A program made the position numbers and the translations under genes. DNA of 53,608 nt, taken from contig JANYCY010000086.1 in NCBI GenBank assembly GCA_025360045.1, positions 1-53,608 of the forward strand, read 5' to 3'. Under the pieces are notes generated by a model, which was not told the origin of the DNA, ran no database searches, and saw nothing but the letters and a program-made list of their open reading frames with translations. The stretch is from Janthinobacterium sp. (lineage in GTDB: Bacteria; Pseudomonadota; Gammaproteobacteria; Burkholderiales; Chitinibacteraceae). Shown here one piece after another: positions 17,994 through 29,500 of this stretch (position 1 is its first letter; each line of letters begins with the position of its first letter).

Positions 17994-19640
17994 ATGTCAA
18001 ACCTCACTCAAACACCAGCGTGGCTGGCGTTAGAAGAACACTTTAATGAAGTGTCGCCACTGCATCTGCGTGATTTGTTTAACGACGATCCACAACGCTT
18101 TGACAAATTTTCGCTTGAATCAGGCGGCTTGTTTTTTGATTACTCAAAAAACCGCATCACCGCCAAGACCATGACTTTGCTGATGGATTTAGCACGTCAA
18201 TCTGGATTAGAAGCGCGCATCAAGGCGATGTTTTCTGGGCAAAAGATCAATAGCACCGAGCATCGTGCCGTGCTGCACACCGCATTGCGCAATCTAGATA
18301 AACATCCGCTGATTGTGGATGGCGAAGATGTGATGCCCAAGGTCAATGCCGTCAAAGAAAAAATCGGCGACTTCTCAGATAAAGTTCGCTCGGGTGAATG
18401 GCTGGGTTATACCGGCAAGGCGATTACCGACATTGTGAATATTGGGATTGGCGGCTCCGACCTTGGCCCACTGATGGTATGCCAAGCGCTCAAAGATTAC
18501 GGCCACAAACGCTTAAAAATGCACTTTGTTTCGACAGTAGACGGCGACCAAGTGGTTTCTACGTTGGCGGAACTTAATCCAGAAACAACGCTCTTTATTA
18601 TTTCTTCCAAAACATTTACCACCCAAGAAACACTGACCAATGCCCGCACATCACGCGCTTGGTTTGTAAAAGCTTCGGGGGACGAAAAACATATTGCCAA
18701 GCATTTTGTAGCGGTCTCTACCAACGCCAAAGCAGTGGGTGAATTTGGTATTGATACCAATAATATGTTTGAGTTTTGGGATTGGGTTGGTGGCCGCTAT
18801 AGCCTATGGAGCGCAATTGGTTTACCGATTGCTATTTATCTGGGCAAGCATAATTACCAAGACCTCCTCCATGGTGCATACACCATGGATCAGCATTTCT
18901 GCAGCAAGCCTTTAGAGCAAAATTTACCAGTGATTATGGGCATGCTTGGGGTTTGGTACGTTAATTTCTTTGGCGCATCTACCCAGCTTATTTCTCCATA
19001 CAATCAATCGCTTTATCGCTTCCCAGCTTATTTGCAACAACTGGATATGGAATCAAATGGTAAAACGGTTGATTTGAATGGCAAACGCGTGAACTATCGC
19101 ACCGGGCCTGTTGTATGGGGGGACACCGGTATTAATGGTCAGCACGCTTATTACCAGTTATTGCATCAAGGTAGCCAAATCGTCCCTGTCGATTTTATTG
19201 CCACAATCGAGCATCCAGATATTCCTGAACCGCATAACACGATTCTGATGGCCAATGTATTTGCCCAAACAGAAGCGTTTTTACGCGGTAAAAATGAAGC
19301 CGAAGTACGGGCAGAATTAGATATTCAAGGCATTACCGGCGAAGCCCAAGATGCTTTAGTTCCACATAAAGTATTTGAAGGTAATCGCCCAACTAATACC
19401 ATCTTAATGCAGCGTTTATCTCCGCGACGTTTAGGTGCATTGATTGCTCTGTACGAGCACAAAGTATTTGTGCAGGGCACGGTCTGGAATATTAATTCCT
19501 ATGACCAATGGGGTGTTGAGCTTGGCAAACAATTGGCAAAAGCCATTGAAGCCGATTTAACTACTCCGGGTTTAACCACAAACCATGACGCTTCGACCAA
19601 TGGTCTGGTGAATTATTACAAGCGAAATACCCCCCGTTAA
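17994..19640 (+). CDS. pgi: Glucose-6-phosphate isomerase
   Basis: A 548-aa isomerase that interconverts glucose-6-phosphate and fructose-6-phosphate. Visible motifs are [11 protein letters not shown] (phosphate binding), [10 protein letters not shown] with the catalytic glutamate, [13 protein letters not shown] with the catalytic histidine, and [11 protein letters not shown] with the conserved lysine. The length matches the E. coli enzyme. AAGGATAGCAAG precedes the ATG, 18 bp after hexR. In an organism relying on the Entner-Doudoroff route it would return fructose-6-phosphate to glucose-6-phosphate for Zwf. Confidence 0.97.
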   Translation: MSNLTQTPAWLALEEHFNEVSPLHLRDLFNDDPQRFDKFSLESGGLFFDYSKNRITAKTMTLLMDLARQSGLEARIKAMFSGQKINSTEHRAVLHTALRNLDKHPLIVDGEDVMPKVNAVKEKIGDFSDKVRSGEWLGYTGKAITDIVNIGIGGSDLGPLMVCQALKDYGHKRLKMHFVSTVDGDQVVSTLAELNPETTLFIISSKTFTTQETLTNARTSRAWFVKASGDEKHIAKHFVAVSTNAKAVGEFGIDTNNMFEFWDWVGGRYSLWSAIGLPIAIYLGKHNYQDLLHGAYTMDQHFCSKPLEQNLPVIMGMLGVWYVNFFGASTQLISPYNQSLYRFPAYLQQLDMESNGKTVDLNGKRVNYRTGPVVWGDTGINGQHAYYQLLHQGSQIVPVDFIATIEHPDIPEPHNTILMANVFAQTEAFLRGKNEAEVRAELDIQGITGEAQDALVPHKVFEGNRPTNTILMQRLSPRRLGALIALYEHKVFVQGTVWNINSYDQWGVELGKQLAKAIEADLTTPGLTTNHDASTNGLVNYYKRNTPR

Positions 19641-19760
19641 ATGGGATGTATTTATTCTGGCCGATTACAATGCAGGCCTTTTAAAAGTAGGCGGGTCCAC
19701 ACAACCAGCCTGCCTTCGCACAATGCGAAGAATTAACCCACTCACAAGGTAGAGAGACCA

Positions 19761-22418
19761 ATGGCAGAGCAGCTTCATGACCTCGATCCCCAAGAAACGC
19801 AAGAATGGCTAGAGTCACTCGATAGCGTCCTCGAAAAAGAAGGCGCAGAGCGCGCCCATTTCCTGGTTGAAAAGCTAGTCGATCACGCACGCCAAGATGG
19901 CGTCAATATTCCATATACAGCTACTACAGCTTATATCAATACCATTCCAGCGCACCTGCAAGCCAAGCACCCTGGCAAGCCTAATCTGGAAGAACGTATT
20001 CTGGCGTATACCCGCTGGAATGCGGCGGCAATGGTGGTTAAAGCCAATCGCGATGAAGCAGAGCCGGGCGGGCATATTTCTTCATTCGCCTCCGCAGCTA
20101 CTTTATACGATATCGGCTGGAATCACTTCTGGCATGCGCCTTCAGAAAACCACGGCGGCGACTTAGTTTACTTCCAAGGCCATTCTGCACCTGGCGTTTA
20201 TGCACGTGCTTTCCTTGAAGGCCGCATTACTGAAGACCAACTGAATAAATTCCGCCGTGAAGTAGAAGGCGGCGGTTTGTCGTCCTATCCGCACCCTTGG
20301 CTGATGCCTGATTTCTGGCAGTTCCCAACGGTATCGATGGGCCTTGGCCCACTGATGGCGATTTACCAAGCGCGCTTTATGAAGTACCTGGACGATCGTG
20401 GCTTTAAGCAAAAAGGCGATCGTAAAGTTTGGTGCTTCTGCGGCGATGGTGAAATGGACGAGCCAGAATCGCTAGGTGCGATTTCCCTCGCTGGCCGTGA
20501 AAAGCTCGACAATCTGATCTTTGTGATTAACTGCAACTTGCAGCGCCTTGATGGCCCAGTACGCGGTAACGGCAAAATCATTCAAGAGCTGGAAGGCGAC
20601 TTCCGTGGCTCTGGCTGGAATGTGATTAAAGTAGTCTGGGGCACAGGCTGGGATGCCATCCTTGCTCAGGACAAAAAAGGCCTGCTGCAAAAACGCATGA
20701 TGGAAGTAGTCGATGGTGAATACCAGACTTACAAATCCAAAAATGGCGCTTATGTACGCGAACACTTCTTCGGTGCTTACCCAGAATTGCTCGACTTGGT
20801 TGCGGCCATGTCGGATGACGATATCTGGCGTCTGACTCGCGGCGGTAACGATCTTTATAAAGTGTACGCAGCTTATAAAGCCGCTTCCGAGCACAAAAAT
20901 CAACCGACGCTATTGCTGGTTAAAACCGTGAAAGGCTTTGGCGTAGGCGCGGCGGGCGAATCACAAAACGTAGCGCACAACACCAAAAAGTTGTCCGATA
21001 CCGATCTGCTTTACCTGCGTGATCGCTTTAATATCCCGCTGACCGACGAAGAAGCGATTGCTTGCAAATTCTATCGCCCTGCTGACGACAGCCAAGAACT
21101 GAAGCATATGCACGAGCGCCGTTCGGCACTCGGCGGCTTTGTGCCATCCAGAAAGCCAATCGACGAGCCACTCGAAGTGCCTGGCTTAGACGCATTACAA
21201 AGCTTATTGGGTAGCAGCGGTGAGCGTGAAATGTCCACCACCATGGCCTTTGTTCGTATCTTGAACACCTTGGTTAAAGACAAAAAAATCGGTAACCGCA
21301 TCGTGCCTATCGTGCCGGATGAATCGCGCACCTTTGGTATGGAAGGCATGTTCCGCCAGCTGGGTATTTGGTCGCATGTGGGTCAGCTGTACGAGCCACA
21401 AGATGCCGATCAGTTGATGTTCTACAAGGAATCCAAGACCGGCCAAGTATTGCAGGAAGGGATTAACGAAGCCGGTGCGATGAGCGATTGGATTGCTGCG
21501 GCAACCTCCTACGCCAACCACGGCGTCACCATGATTCCGTTCTACATCTACTACTCGATGTTTGGTTTCCAACGGATCGGCGACTTAGCATGGGCAGCGG
21601 GCGATTTACGCGCTCGCGGCTTCTTGGTTGGTGGTACGGCTGGCCGCACCACGCTAAACGGCGAAGGCTTGCAGCACCAAGATGGTCACGGCCATCTGTT
21701 TGCTGAGTTTATCCCGAACTGCGTGTCTTACGATCCAACCTTCGCTTACGAGCTGGCGGTGATTGTGCAAGACGGTATGCGCCGCATGTATCAGGATCAG
21801 GAAAACATCTATTACTACTTGTCAGTAATGAATGAAAACTACAGCCACCCAGCGATGCCAGAAGGCTCGGCAGCGGGCATTTTGCGCGGCATGTATATGT
21901 TCCAAGAAGGTAGCAAAAACGCGGCACTGAAAGTACAGCTAATGGGTTCAGGCACGATCTTCCGCGAAGTAATTGCTGGCGCAGCCTTACTTAAAGCTGA
22001 TTTTGGCATTGATGCAGATATCTGGTCTTGCCCAAGCTTTAACGAATTGCGCCGTGATGGTATGGCGGTTGAGCGCCACAATATGCTTAACCCGCTGGCT
22101 GCACAGCAAGTGCCTTACGTAACCGAATGCCTGACTGGCCGTACTGGCCCAGTGATTGCGGCAACCGATTACAAACGCGCGTTTGCTGATCAAGTTCGTG
22201 AATACGTTCCTGCTAAATACGTAGTGCTGGGTTGTGACGGCTATGGCCGCTCCGATTCACGGAAAGCATTGCGTAGCTTCTTTGAAGTCGATCGCTACCA
22301 CGTTGCGATTGCTGCACTGAAAGCCCTGGCTGACGAAGGTAAAATTCCTGCTGCGAAGGTAGCAGAGGCCATCGAAAAGTACGGCATTGCCAACCGCCCA
22401 GCGCCTTGGACCGTGTAA
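19761..22418 (+). CDS. aceE: Pyruvate dehydrogenase E1 component
   Basis: An 885-aa homodimeric-type E1 that decarboxylates pyruvate with thiamine diphosphate and acetylates the lipoyl groups of E2. The thiamine-binding motif runs from CGDGEMDEPES to INCNLQ. The transketolase central domain contains PDESRTFGMEGMFRQLG. The length is that of the proteobacterial AceE class, distinct from alpha2beta2 E1. A small hairpin (CTTCGCACAATGCGAAG) lies about 35 bp before the start. GGTAGAGAGACC is the likely ribosome-binding region. aceF follows after 100 bp. Confidence 0.97.
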   Translation: MAEQLHDLDPQETQEWLESLDSVLEKEGAERAHFLVEKLVDHARQDGVNIPYTATTAYINTIPAHLQAKHPGKPNLEERILAYTRWNAAAMVVKANRDEAEPGGHISSFASAATLYDIGWNHFWHAPSENHGGDLVYFQGHSAPGVYARAFLEGRITEDQLNKFRREVEGGGLSSYPHPWLMPDFWQFPTVSMGLGPLMAIYQARFMKYLDDRGFKQKGDRKVWCFCGDGEMDEPESLGAISLAGREKLDNLIFVINCNLQRLDGPVRGNGKIIQELEGDFRGSGWNVIKVVWGTGWDAILAQDKKGLLQKRMMEVVDGEYQTYKSKNGAYVREHFFGAYPELLDLVAAMSDDDIWRLTRGGNDLYKVYAAYKAASEHKNQPTLLLVKTVKGFGVGAAGESQNVAHNTKKLSDTDLLYLRDRFNIPLTDEEAIACKFYRPADDSQELKHMHERRSALGGFVPSRKPIDEPLEVPGLDALQSLLGSSGEREMSTTMAFVRILNTLVKDKKIGNRIVPIVPDESRTFGMEGMFRQLGIWSHVGQLYEPQDADQLMFYKESKTGQVLQEGINEAGAMSDWIAAATSYANHGVTMIPFYIYYSMFGFQRIGDLAWAAGDLRARGFLVGGTAGRTTLNGEGLQHQDGHGHLFAEFIPNCVSYDPTFAYELAVIVQDGMRRMYQDQENIYYYLSVMNENYSHPAMPEGSAAGILRGMYMFQEGSKNAALKVQLMGSGTIFREVIAGAALLKADFGIDADIWSCPSFNELRRDGMAVERHNMLNPLAAQQVPYVTECLTGRTGPVIAATDYKRAFADQVREYVPAKYVVLGCDGYGRSDSRKALRSFFEVDRYHVAIAALKALADEGKIPAAKVAEAIEKYGIANRPAPWTV

Positions 22419-22518
22419 AGCAGTGAGACTTTGTCTTAAGCAGCACGCTTAAAAGACAAGGAGAAGGGATTCGTCCCTTCTCCCCTCTCACTCCATACCC
22501 CTCACAGGATTCGTATAT

Positions 22519-24123
22519 ATGAGCACATTGATTGAAGTAAAAATCCCCGACATCGGCGGCCATGAGGGCGTTGAAGTGATCGAGGTTTTTGTAAAAGTTG
22601 GCGATACCATTGAAGTAGAGCAATCTCTCATTACTTTAGAGACCGACAAGGCCACGATGGAAGTCCCATCGACCCACGCCGGTGTTGTTAAAGAAATGAA
22701 AATTAAGATTGGCGATAAAGCATCTGAAGGCAGCGTAGTTTTACTGCTGGAAGCAGCGGCTAGCGCCAGCGCAGCAGCGGCTCCAGCTGTTGCAGCGCCT
22801 GCTCCGTCCGCCCCTGTTGCAGCGCCTGCTCCGGCAGCCGTTGCCAGCAGCATCGAAGTGCGCGTACCGGATATCGGTGGCCACGATGCGGTTGATGTGA
22901 TTGAAGTGTTTGTAAAAGTGGGCGATGTAATAGAGAAAGAACAATCACTGATCACGCTAGAAACCGATAAAGCGTCAATGGAAGTGCCCTCCCCTGAAGC
23001 GGGTATCGTTGAAAGTATCACGCTAAAAGTAGGCGATAAAATCAGCGAAGGTGGCTTGATTCTGGTTCTGAAAGGTACGGTCTCGGCAGCAGCTCCAGTA
23101 GCCGCAGCCGTTGCAGCCCCTGCACCCGTCGCAAATATTGCAACACCGGCAGCGGCCGCTCCAGTTGCTCCGGTAGCACGCAGCATCGACGAAACAGGCT
23201 TTAAAAAAGCGCACGCGTCTCCTTCGATCCGCAGCTTTGCCCGTGAACTTGGCGTAGATCTGACCCGCATCACCGGCACAGGCCCTAAGGGCCGCATTCT
23301 GCATGGCGATGTGCAAGCCTATGTGAAATCAATTATGAGCGGCGCTGCCGCTGCACCCAATGCAGCAGCTACAGCGGGTACAGGCTCTGGCCTTGATTTA
23401 CTGCCATGGCCAAAAGTTGATTTTGCCAAGTTTGGCCCAATCGAAACCAAGCCACTCACCCGCATCCAGAAATTGTCTGGCGCAAATCTGCACCGCAACT
23501 GGGTAGTGATCCCGCATGTGACGTTTAACGACGAATGCGATATCACCGAGCTGGAAGAATTCCGCAAATCCATTGGTAAAGAGTGGGAAAAGAGCGGCAT
23601 GAAGCTCTCGCCACTGGCCTTTATTATTAAGGCTGCGGCTGAAGCGCTTAAAGCCTTCCCTACCGTTAACGCCAGCCTCGATGGCGACAATTTGATCTTA
23701 AAACAGTATTACAACATCGGCTTTGCTGCTGACACGCCAAATGGCTTGGTTGTACCTGTTATCAAAAATGTCGACCAAAAAGGCCTGAAGCAAATCGCGA
23801 AAGAATTGACCGACCTTTCCGCCTTAGCGCGTGAGGGCAAGCTCAAGCCTACCGATATGCAAGGCGCAACCTTTACCATTTCTAGCCTTGGCGGCATTGG
23901 CGGCACTAGCTTTACGCCTATCGTCAACGCACCTGAAGTGGCGATTCTTGGCGTGTGCAAATCACAAGTTAAGCCGATCTGGAATGGCAAAGAATTTGTG
24001 CCACGCCTGATGTGCCCGTTGTCGCTGTCTTTCGATCACCGCGTGATCGACGGCGCAATGGCCGGCCGCTTCACCGTGCAACTCGGCAAGCTCCTAAGCG
24101 ATATCCGCCGCTTGGTGTTGTAA
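22519..24123 (+). CDS. aceF: Dihydrolipoamide acetyltransferase (E2) with two lipoyl domains
   Basis: A 534-aa E2 core of the pyruvate dehydrogenase complex, transferring acetyl groups to CoA. Two N-terminal lipoyl domains carry their modified lysines in ETDKATMEV (Lys44) and ETDKASMEV (Lys151), joined by Ala/Pro-rich linkers. A peripheral subunit-binding domain follows (ASPSIRSFARELGVDL, ending GRILHGDV). The catalytic domain ends with the active-site SFDHRVIDGAMAGRF. E. coli has three lipoyl domains; two is common in betaproteobacteria. AGGA lies 9 nt before the ATG. Confidence 0.97.
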   Translation: MSTLIEVKIPDIGGHEGVEVIEVFVKVGDTIEVEQSLITLETDKATMEVPSTHAGVVKEMKIKIGDKASEGSVVLLLEAAASASAAAAPAVAAPAPSAPVAAPAPAAVASSIEVRVPDIGGHDAVDVIEVFVKVGDVIEKEQSLITLETDKASMEVPSPEAGIVESITLKVGDKISEGGLILVLKGTVSAAAPVAAAVAAPAPVANIATPAAAAPVAPVARSIDETGFKKAHASPSIRSFARELGVDLTRITGTGPKGRILHGDVQAYVKSIMSGAAAAPNAAATAGTGSGLDLLPWPKVDFAKFGPIETKPLTRIQKLSGANLHRNWVVIPHVTFNDECDITELEEFRKSIGKEWEKSGMKLSPLAFIIKAAAEALKAFPTVNASLDGDNLILKQYYNIGFAADTPNGLVVPVIKNVDQKGLKQIAKELTDLSALAREGKLKPTDMQGATFTISSLGGIGGTSFTPIVNAPEVAILGVCKSQVKPIWNGKEFVPRLMCPLSLSFDHRVIDGAMAGRFTVQLGKLLSDIRRLVL

Positions 24124-24168
24124 GCAGACAAAGATAAAACTTCTGTAGAAACAGAGAACACCGCATTT

Positions 24169-24308
24169 GTAGGTTGGGTTAGCGGTCTGTGTGCGAGGTT
24201 TACCTCGCTCAGCGATCGCGTAACCCAACATTTTGCCAATTGAGCATGTTGGGTTACGCCGATTTGCCTGCCCTAAAAATGGCAGGCAAACCAGCTAACC
24301 CAACCTAC
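24169..24308. repeat. 140-bp compound palindrome between aceF and lpdA (family C)
   Basis: The outer arms are GTAGGTTGGGTTAGC and GCTAACCCAACCTAC. Inside is a second palindrome, GTAACCCAACA/TGTTGGGTTACG, plus smaller ones (GCGAGGTTTACCTCGC). A related copy lies at 49217-49324 and a smaller one at 17000-17104. It sits inside what should be a single pyruvate dehydrogenase operon, so it would form a cruciform-like mRNA structure. Confidence 0.85.
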
Positions 24309-24369
24309 GATGCTACAGAATTTTTAGATCTTTCCAGACTTAGCCCCTTGCACAGATCAAATGGAATAA

Positions 24370-26148
24370 ATGATGAGCAATCTAATCGAAATTAAAGTCC
24401 CCGATATCGGCGGCCATGACAATGTGGATATCATCGAAGTCTTCGTTAAAGTCGGCGACACGGTGGCCGTTGAAGAATCCTTGATTGCGCTAGAAACCGA
24501 TAAAGCAACGATGGAAGTGCCTTCCACTCATGCCGGTGTAATTAAAGAAATCAAAGTCGCCGTGGGCGGCAAAGTATCCGAAGGTAGCTTATTGGTGATT
24601 TTAGAAGTGGCAGCCACTGCCACAGCTACGCCAGCCGCAGCACCAAGTCCAGCCTCAACTGCCGCCCCAGCACCACAAGCCGCTCCCGTTGCTGGCAGCC
24701 ATAGCGGCACAGCCGACTACGAATGCGAAATGGTGGTACTCGGTGGTGGCCCCGGTGGCTACTCCGCGGCTTTCCGTGCTGCTGACCTTGGCATGAAAAC
24801 CATCGTCGTTGAGCGCTTTTCCAAGCTTGGCGGTGTGTGTCTGAATGTGGGTTGTATTCCTTCTAAAGCGCTGCTGCACAATGCGGCGGTGATTGATGAA
24901 GTGAAACACTTGGCGGCCAACGGGATTAAATTTGGCGAGCCAGAGATCGATATCGACGCGCTACGTGGCTTTAAAGAAAAAGTCATTGGCAAGCTGACTA
25001 CTGGCTTAGCCGGTATGGCCAAGGCCCGTAAAGTAGAATTCGTACGTGGTGTAGCGCGCTTTATTGATCCTCACCATATGGAAGTGCAAATCACTTCGGG
25101 TGATGGCAAAGAAGTGACTGGCGAGACCAAAATCATCAAGTTCCAGAAAGCGATTATCGCTGCTGGCTCTTCAGTATTTAAGCTACCCTTTGTGCCGAAT
25201 GATCCACGCGTGGTCGATTCAACTGGCGCGCTGGAGCTCAAATCAGTGCCAAAACGCATGCTAATTTTGGGCGGCGGGATTATTGGTCTGGAAATGGGCA
25301 CGGTTTACTCCACACTGGGCGCACGCCTTGATGTGGTGGAAATGCTCGACGGCCTGATGCAAGGCGCGGATCGCGACTTGGTTAAAGTATGGGAAAAATG
25401 GAATACCCATCGCTTTGACAACATCATGCTCAAGACCAAAACCGTAGGGCTAGAAGCCAAGGAAGACGGCATTTGGGCCACTTTTGAAGGCGAAAACGCC
25501 CCGAAAGAGCCGCAATGCTACGACCTCGTGCTGCACGCTACTGGCCGTGTGCCTAACGGCGGTAAAGTCGGCGCAGAAAACGCCGGTGTGATCGTGACTG
25601 ATCGCGGCTTTATCCCCGTCGATAATCAAATGCGCACCAACATCCCGCATATTTTTGCAATTGGCGATTTGGTTGGCCAGCCTATGCTGGCACACAAAGC
25701 CGTGCACGAAGCGCACGTTGCTGCTGAAAATGCAGCGGATCACAAAGCCTTCTTTGATGCCCGCGTGATTCCTGGCGTCGCCTATACCGATCCGGAAGTC
25801 GCCTGGGTAGGCGTGACCGAAGATGAAGCCAAGAAGAATGGCATCAACTACGGTAAAGGTGTATTCCCATGGGCCGCATCCGGCCGCGCCATTGCCAATG
25901 GCCGTGACGAAGGCTTTACCAAATTGATCTTTGATCAAGACACCAAGCAAATCATCGGCGGCGCGATTGTTGGCCCGCACGCTGGCGATATGATCGGTGA
26001 GATCTGCCTTGCCATCGAAATGGGTTGCGATGCCGTGGATATCGGCAAAACCATCCACCCTCACCCAACCATGGGCGAATCAATCGGGATGGCCGCCGAA
26101 GTATTCAAAGGCGTATGTACCGATCTACCACCGCAGAAAAAGAAGTAA
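24370..26148 (+). CDS. lpdA: Dihydrolipoamide dehydrogenase (E3) with N-terminal lipoyl domain
   Basis: A 592-aa E3 that reoxidises the dihydrolipoyl groups of E2 with FAD and NAD. Residues 1-80 form a lipoyl domain (Lys45 in ETDKATMEV), followed by an Ala/Pro linker and the flavoprotein proper: [17 protein letters not shown] for [16 protein letters not shown] with the redox disulfide, [12 protein letters not shown] for NAD, and HPHPTMGES with the catalytic His-Glu pair. A lipoyl-bearing E3 is the form known from Neisseria (p64k). The start is ATG at 24370, with another ATG one codon later. It is separated from aceF by the family C palindrome, and a strong terminator follows. Confidence 0.96.
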   Translation: MMSNLIEIKVPDIGGHDNVDIIEVFVKVGDTVAVEESLIALETDKATMEVPSTHAGVIKEIKVAVGGKVSEGSLLVILEVAATATATPAAAPSPASTAAPAPQAAPVAGSHSGTADYECEMVVLGGGPGGYSAAFRAADLGMKTIVVERFSKLGGVCLNVGCIPSKALLHNAAVIDEVKHLAANGIKFGEPEIDIDALRGFKEKVIGKLTTGLAGMAKARKVEFVRGVARFIDPHHMEVQITSGDGKEVTGETKIIKFQKAIIAAGSSVFKLPFVPNDPRVVDSTGALELKSVPKRMLILGGGIIGLEMGTVYSTLGARLDVVEMLDGLMQGADRDLVKVWEKWNTHRFDNIMLKTKTVGLEAKEDGIWATFEGENAPKEPQCYDLVLHATGRVPNGGKVGAENAGVIVTDRGFIPVDNQMRTNIPHIFAIGDLVGQPMLAHKAVHEAHVAAENAADHKAFFDARVIPGVAYTDPEVAWVGVTEDEAKKNGINYGKGVFPWAASGRAIANGRDEGFTKLIFDQDTKQIIGGAIVGPHAGDMIGEICLAIEMGCDAVDIGKTIHPHPTMGESIGMAAEVFKGVCTDLPPQKKK

Positions 26149-26161
26149 CACTTTTTCTGTG

Positions 26162-26188
26162 AAAAAACCCAGCTTGCTGGGTTTTTTT
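26162..26188 (+). terminator. Terminator of the aceE-aceF-lpdA operon
   Basis: ACCCAGC/GCTGGGT stem flanked by A6 and T7, 13 bp after the lpdA stop codon. Confidence 0.92.
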
Positions 26189-26554
26189 ACGCCTATTTTT
26201 TTAAGCAGGGCAGATCACTCAAGCCATTACCATGCCGTTTTGCAGTGCGGGTAAAACCCGCCGGACGTTGGCATGAAATTACGAACACATCGGGTTTAAT
26301 CCGCGATACGAATAACACAGCACCTGCAAATGTGCGGCCCCTCATCCTCCTACACCACAAAGCGCCCACCTTATAGGGGCCTTTTTTTATTTCCAGCCAT
26401 AAACTTACAAAATACCGACAAAATTTACAAACTAATAGCCTAAAAACTTAAAAAACATCTACCGTTAAATTACAAGAACCTTGAATGATTTTTAGACCAA
26501 CCTAAGCTACTTTAAGGGAAGAGATGAATATTCCGCTCAGAAGGTAATCTACGA
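26189..26554. other. Intergenic region upstream of the hybrid kinase-EAL gene
   Basis: This ~366-bp stretch contains a decayed GTAAAACCCGCCG repeat fragment near 26250 and a weak hairpin with T7 near 26355-26390. The last 160 bp are AT-rich and should hold the promoter of the signalling cluster, though no boxes can be assigned with confidence. No gene is seen. Confidence 0.5.
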
Positions 26555-29500
26555 ATGCTCGCTACCTTAAATGAAATTGCCCAACAGCAACTGCTTGACC
26601 AGCTCCCCTGCTGCATTTATCTATGTAATGCCAACGGGCAGTGCCGCTACACCAATACTGCCCTGCAAGGGATGTTTGGATTATCGCAGATAGAGTGCCT
26701 CGACTATGGGTGGTTAAAAAAACTGCATCCAGAAGATAGCAAAGCCGTCCATGAGCAGTGGCAAAAAGCCACCGTTACTCAGCGTGAGTTTGAGATTTCT
26801 TTTCGCATTTTAAAATCCCATCACGAAGTTCGTTTTTTACGCTCTAAAACAAAGCCTATCTGGGATGCCCACGGCCAGATTTCTAGCTTTATAGGTACGG
26901 TGGAAGACCTTACGCCTACGCTTGCACTCAATTTGCAAGAGCAAGATGACAGCCGTTTTTATACCATTATCAAAGCCTCCCCCGTGCCCAATGCTATTTA
27001 CGATACAGGGGGAAAAATAATCTATCTCAATCCCGCCTTTAGTCGTACTTTTGGCTATTTTCTGAACGATATTCCCAAACTAGAAGACTGGTGGAGCCAA
27101 GCGTATCCTGATCCAGCTTATCGGCAATGGGTGATGGAGCAAAGTTTGCTCCCCCAAACAGACGATTACGTTTTTCCCACTTTAGAATTACGTGTCTGCT
27201 GCAAAGATGGCCTTTATAAAACGGTGACCGTAAGCCGTACCCTCTTGCCATTTGAACACGCCATTTTGATTACGCTGCTTGATCTCACCGAGCTACATCA
27301 GCAAAAAGCGACCTTACAAGAGCGGGCACAGCGTTATCGGCAGTTATTCGATAATGCCGATCTATCGATCTGGAATCAGGACATGACGACCCTCTTAACC
27401 CATATCACCGCACTAAGGGAAGCGGGTATTACTGATTTGGCGGCTTACCTCGATGAAACACCGACCGCTTTACTCAATATGATCAGCATGTTTCGCGTGA
27501 TTGATATTAATCCCGCCACCCTTTTGCTGTTTGAGGGCCAGAGCAAAGCTGAATTTATGCGGGGATTTACCTCACTTTTTGGACAAGATGCCCTTGAAGT
27601 CATTCGTCAAGAGCTACTGGCTTTTTGGCGAGGAGACGCTATTTTTCGCAGCGAAATCAACCTTAAAACCTTACAAGGCAAATCTTTTCCTGCGCTGCTC
27701 TCCTACCCTATTCCTACCTCGATGGATGAAGCGGGAATTGTTCCTGTGAGCATTCAAGATATTAGTGAGCTAAAAGAGAGTGAAAGCCGCTGGCAATTTG
27801 CCATCGAGGGTTCTGGTGATGGGCTTTGGGATTGGAATGTTCAAGACAATACGATTTTCTACAGCCGCCGCTGGAAAGAAATGCTTGGCTTTTCTGACGA
27901 TGAAATTAGCAATACTTTTCATGAATGGGAAAAACGCGTTTACCCCGCTGATTTCCCTCGTGTAATTGCCAATGTACAAGCGCACCTCAATGGCAACACA
28001 CCGCACTTCTGTCATGAATACCGGATTCACAATAAAGATGACAGTTGGAAATGGATCATGGATAGGGGCATGGTCGTTGCGCGTGATATGGAAGGCTTGC
28101 CACTGCGTGTGATAGGCACGCTACATGATATTACCGAACGCAAAAACAATGAGAATGCACTCTTAGCCAATCGCAGACAGCTGGCTGGCATGATCGATTC
28201 GGCAATGGATGCCATTATCACCACCGATGGCCAATTCAACATTATTCTATTTAACCAAGCGGCAGAAAACATGTTTGGTTATTGCGCGCAAAAAGTGCTG
28301 TACACCTCCATCGAGCAATTACTCCCTAAATCACAGGCCGCCAAGCACGGCGAGCTGATGCATCAATTTGCCAAGCAAAGTGAAGGGCATCGAAAAATGG
28401 GCGGGAATACCGCGCACCAAGTGATGGGACTGCACGCCGATGGACATGAGTTTCCGGTAGAAGTGGCCATTTCTTATCTAGATAATTTTGGCAACCCGAT
28501 TTACACCGCCATGGTGCGCGATATTACCGATCGTTTGGCTTATGAAACCAGCTTGCTGCAATTGGCCACAACATTAGAGCATCGCGTCATCGAGCGCACA
28601 CAGGAGTTAGAAGCGGCCAAATTACTCGCGGAAAATGCCACCCATGCCAAGAGTGCATTCTTAGCCAATATGAGCCATGAAATTCGCACCCCGCTCAATA
28701 GCGTGCTGGGCATGGCGCATCTGGCACAGCTCACCCCTTTAAACCCCAAGCAACAAGATTACCTACAAAAAATCACGCTATCTGGCACGCATCTGCTTGA
28801 TCTTATCAACGACATTCTCGATTTTTCAAAAATAGAAGCCGGTAAGCTTGAAATTCATAGTCATGATTTTGACCTGCCCGAGCTACTAGATAATGTTTAC
28901 GAGTTGATCCAACAAAAAGCAGAAGAAAAAGGCTTACAGCTCATGATTACAATGGGTGAGCCAATGCCGACTTTTTTTCACGGTGATGAATTGCGTATTA
29001 AGCAAGTGCTGCTTAATTTACTCAGCAATGCCATTAAATTTACCGGCAGCGGCAAAATCACGCTCAGCAGCCTCTTTGATCCCTCTTCTGGTCAAATTTC
29101 ATTTAGCGTACAAGATACCGGCGTCGGCATTACCGCCAGTGCTCAAACCCAGCTATTTCAATCTTTTCAGCAAGCGGACAACTCCATTACCCGTAAATAC
29201 GGCGGCACGGGGCTGGGGCTGGCCATCAGCAGCCAATTGGTGCAATTGATGGGCGGCGAATTAACCGTAGAAAGCCAGCTTGACGCTGGGAGTGAATTTA
29301 AATTTTCACTCACACTACCGCAAGCACACTCGCCATCACAAACACACCCAGCGGTCACTGATATCGATGCCTCTTTTCTGGCTGGCAAACGTATTTTATT
29401 GGCCGATGATCATCCCTTTAATCAACAAATTGGGGCGGAGTTGTTACAGATAATGGGGGCCGATGTGGTGATTGCTAATCATGGCCTTGAAGCCGTGCTG

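Noticed and set aside
22488-23297. 269-aa minus-strand open frame opposite aceF
   Set aside because: Antisense to the lipoyl domains and Ala/Pro linkers of aceF; it arises from the GC-rich codons of the linker.
24169-24308. CRISPR-like reading of the clustered GTTGGGTTA repeats
   Set aside because: The repeats are inverted arms of one palindrome rather than direct repeats with regular unique spacers, and no cas gene is present.
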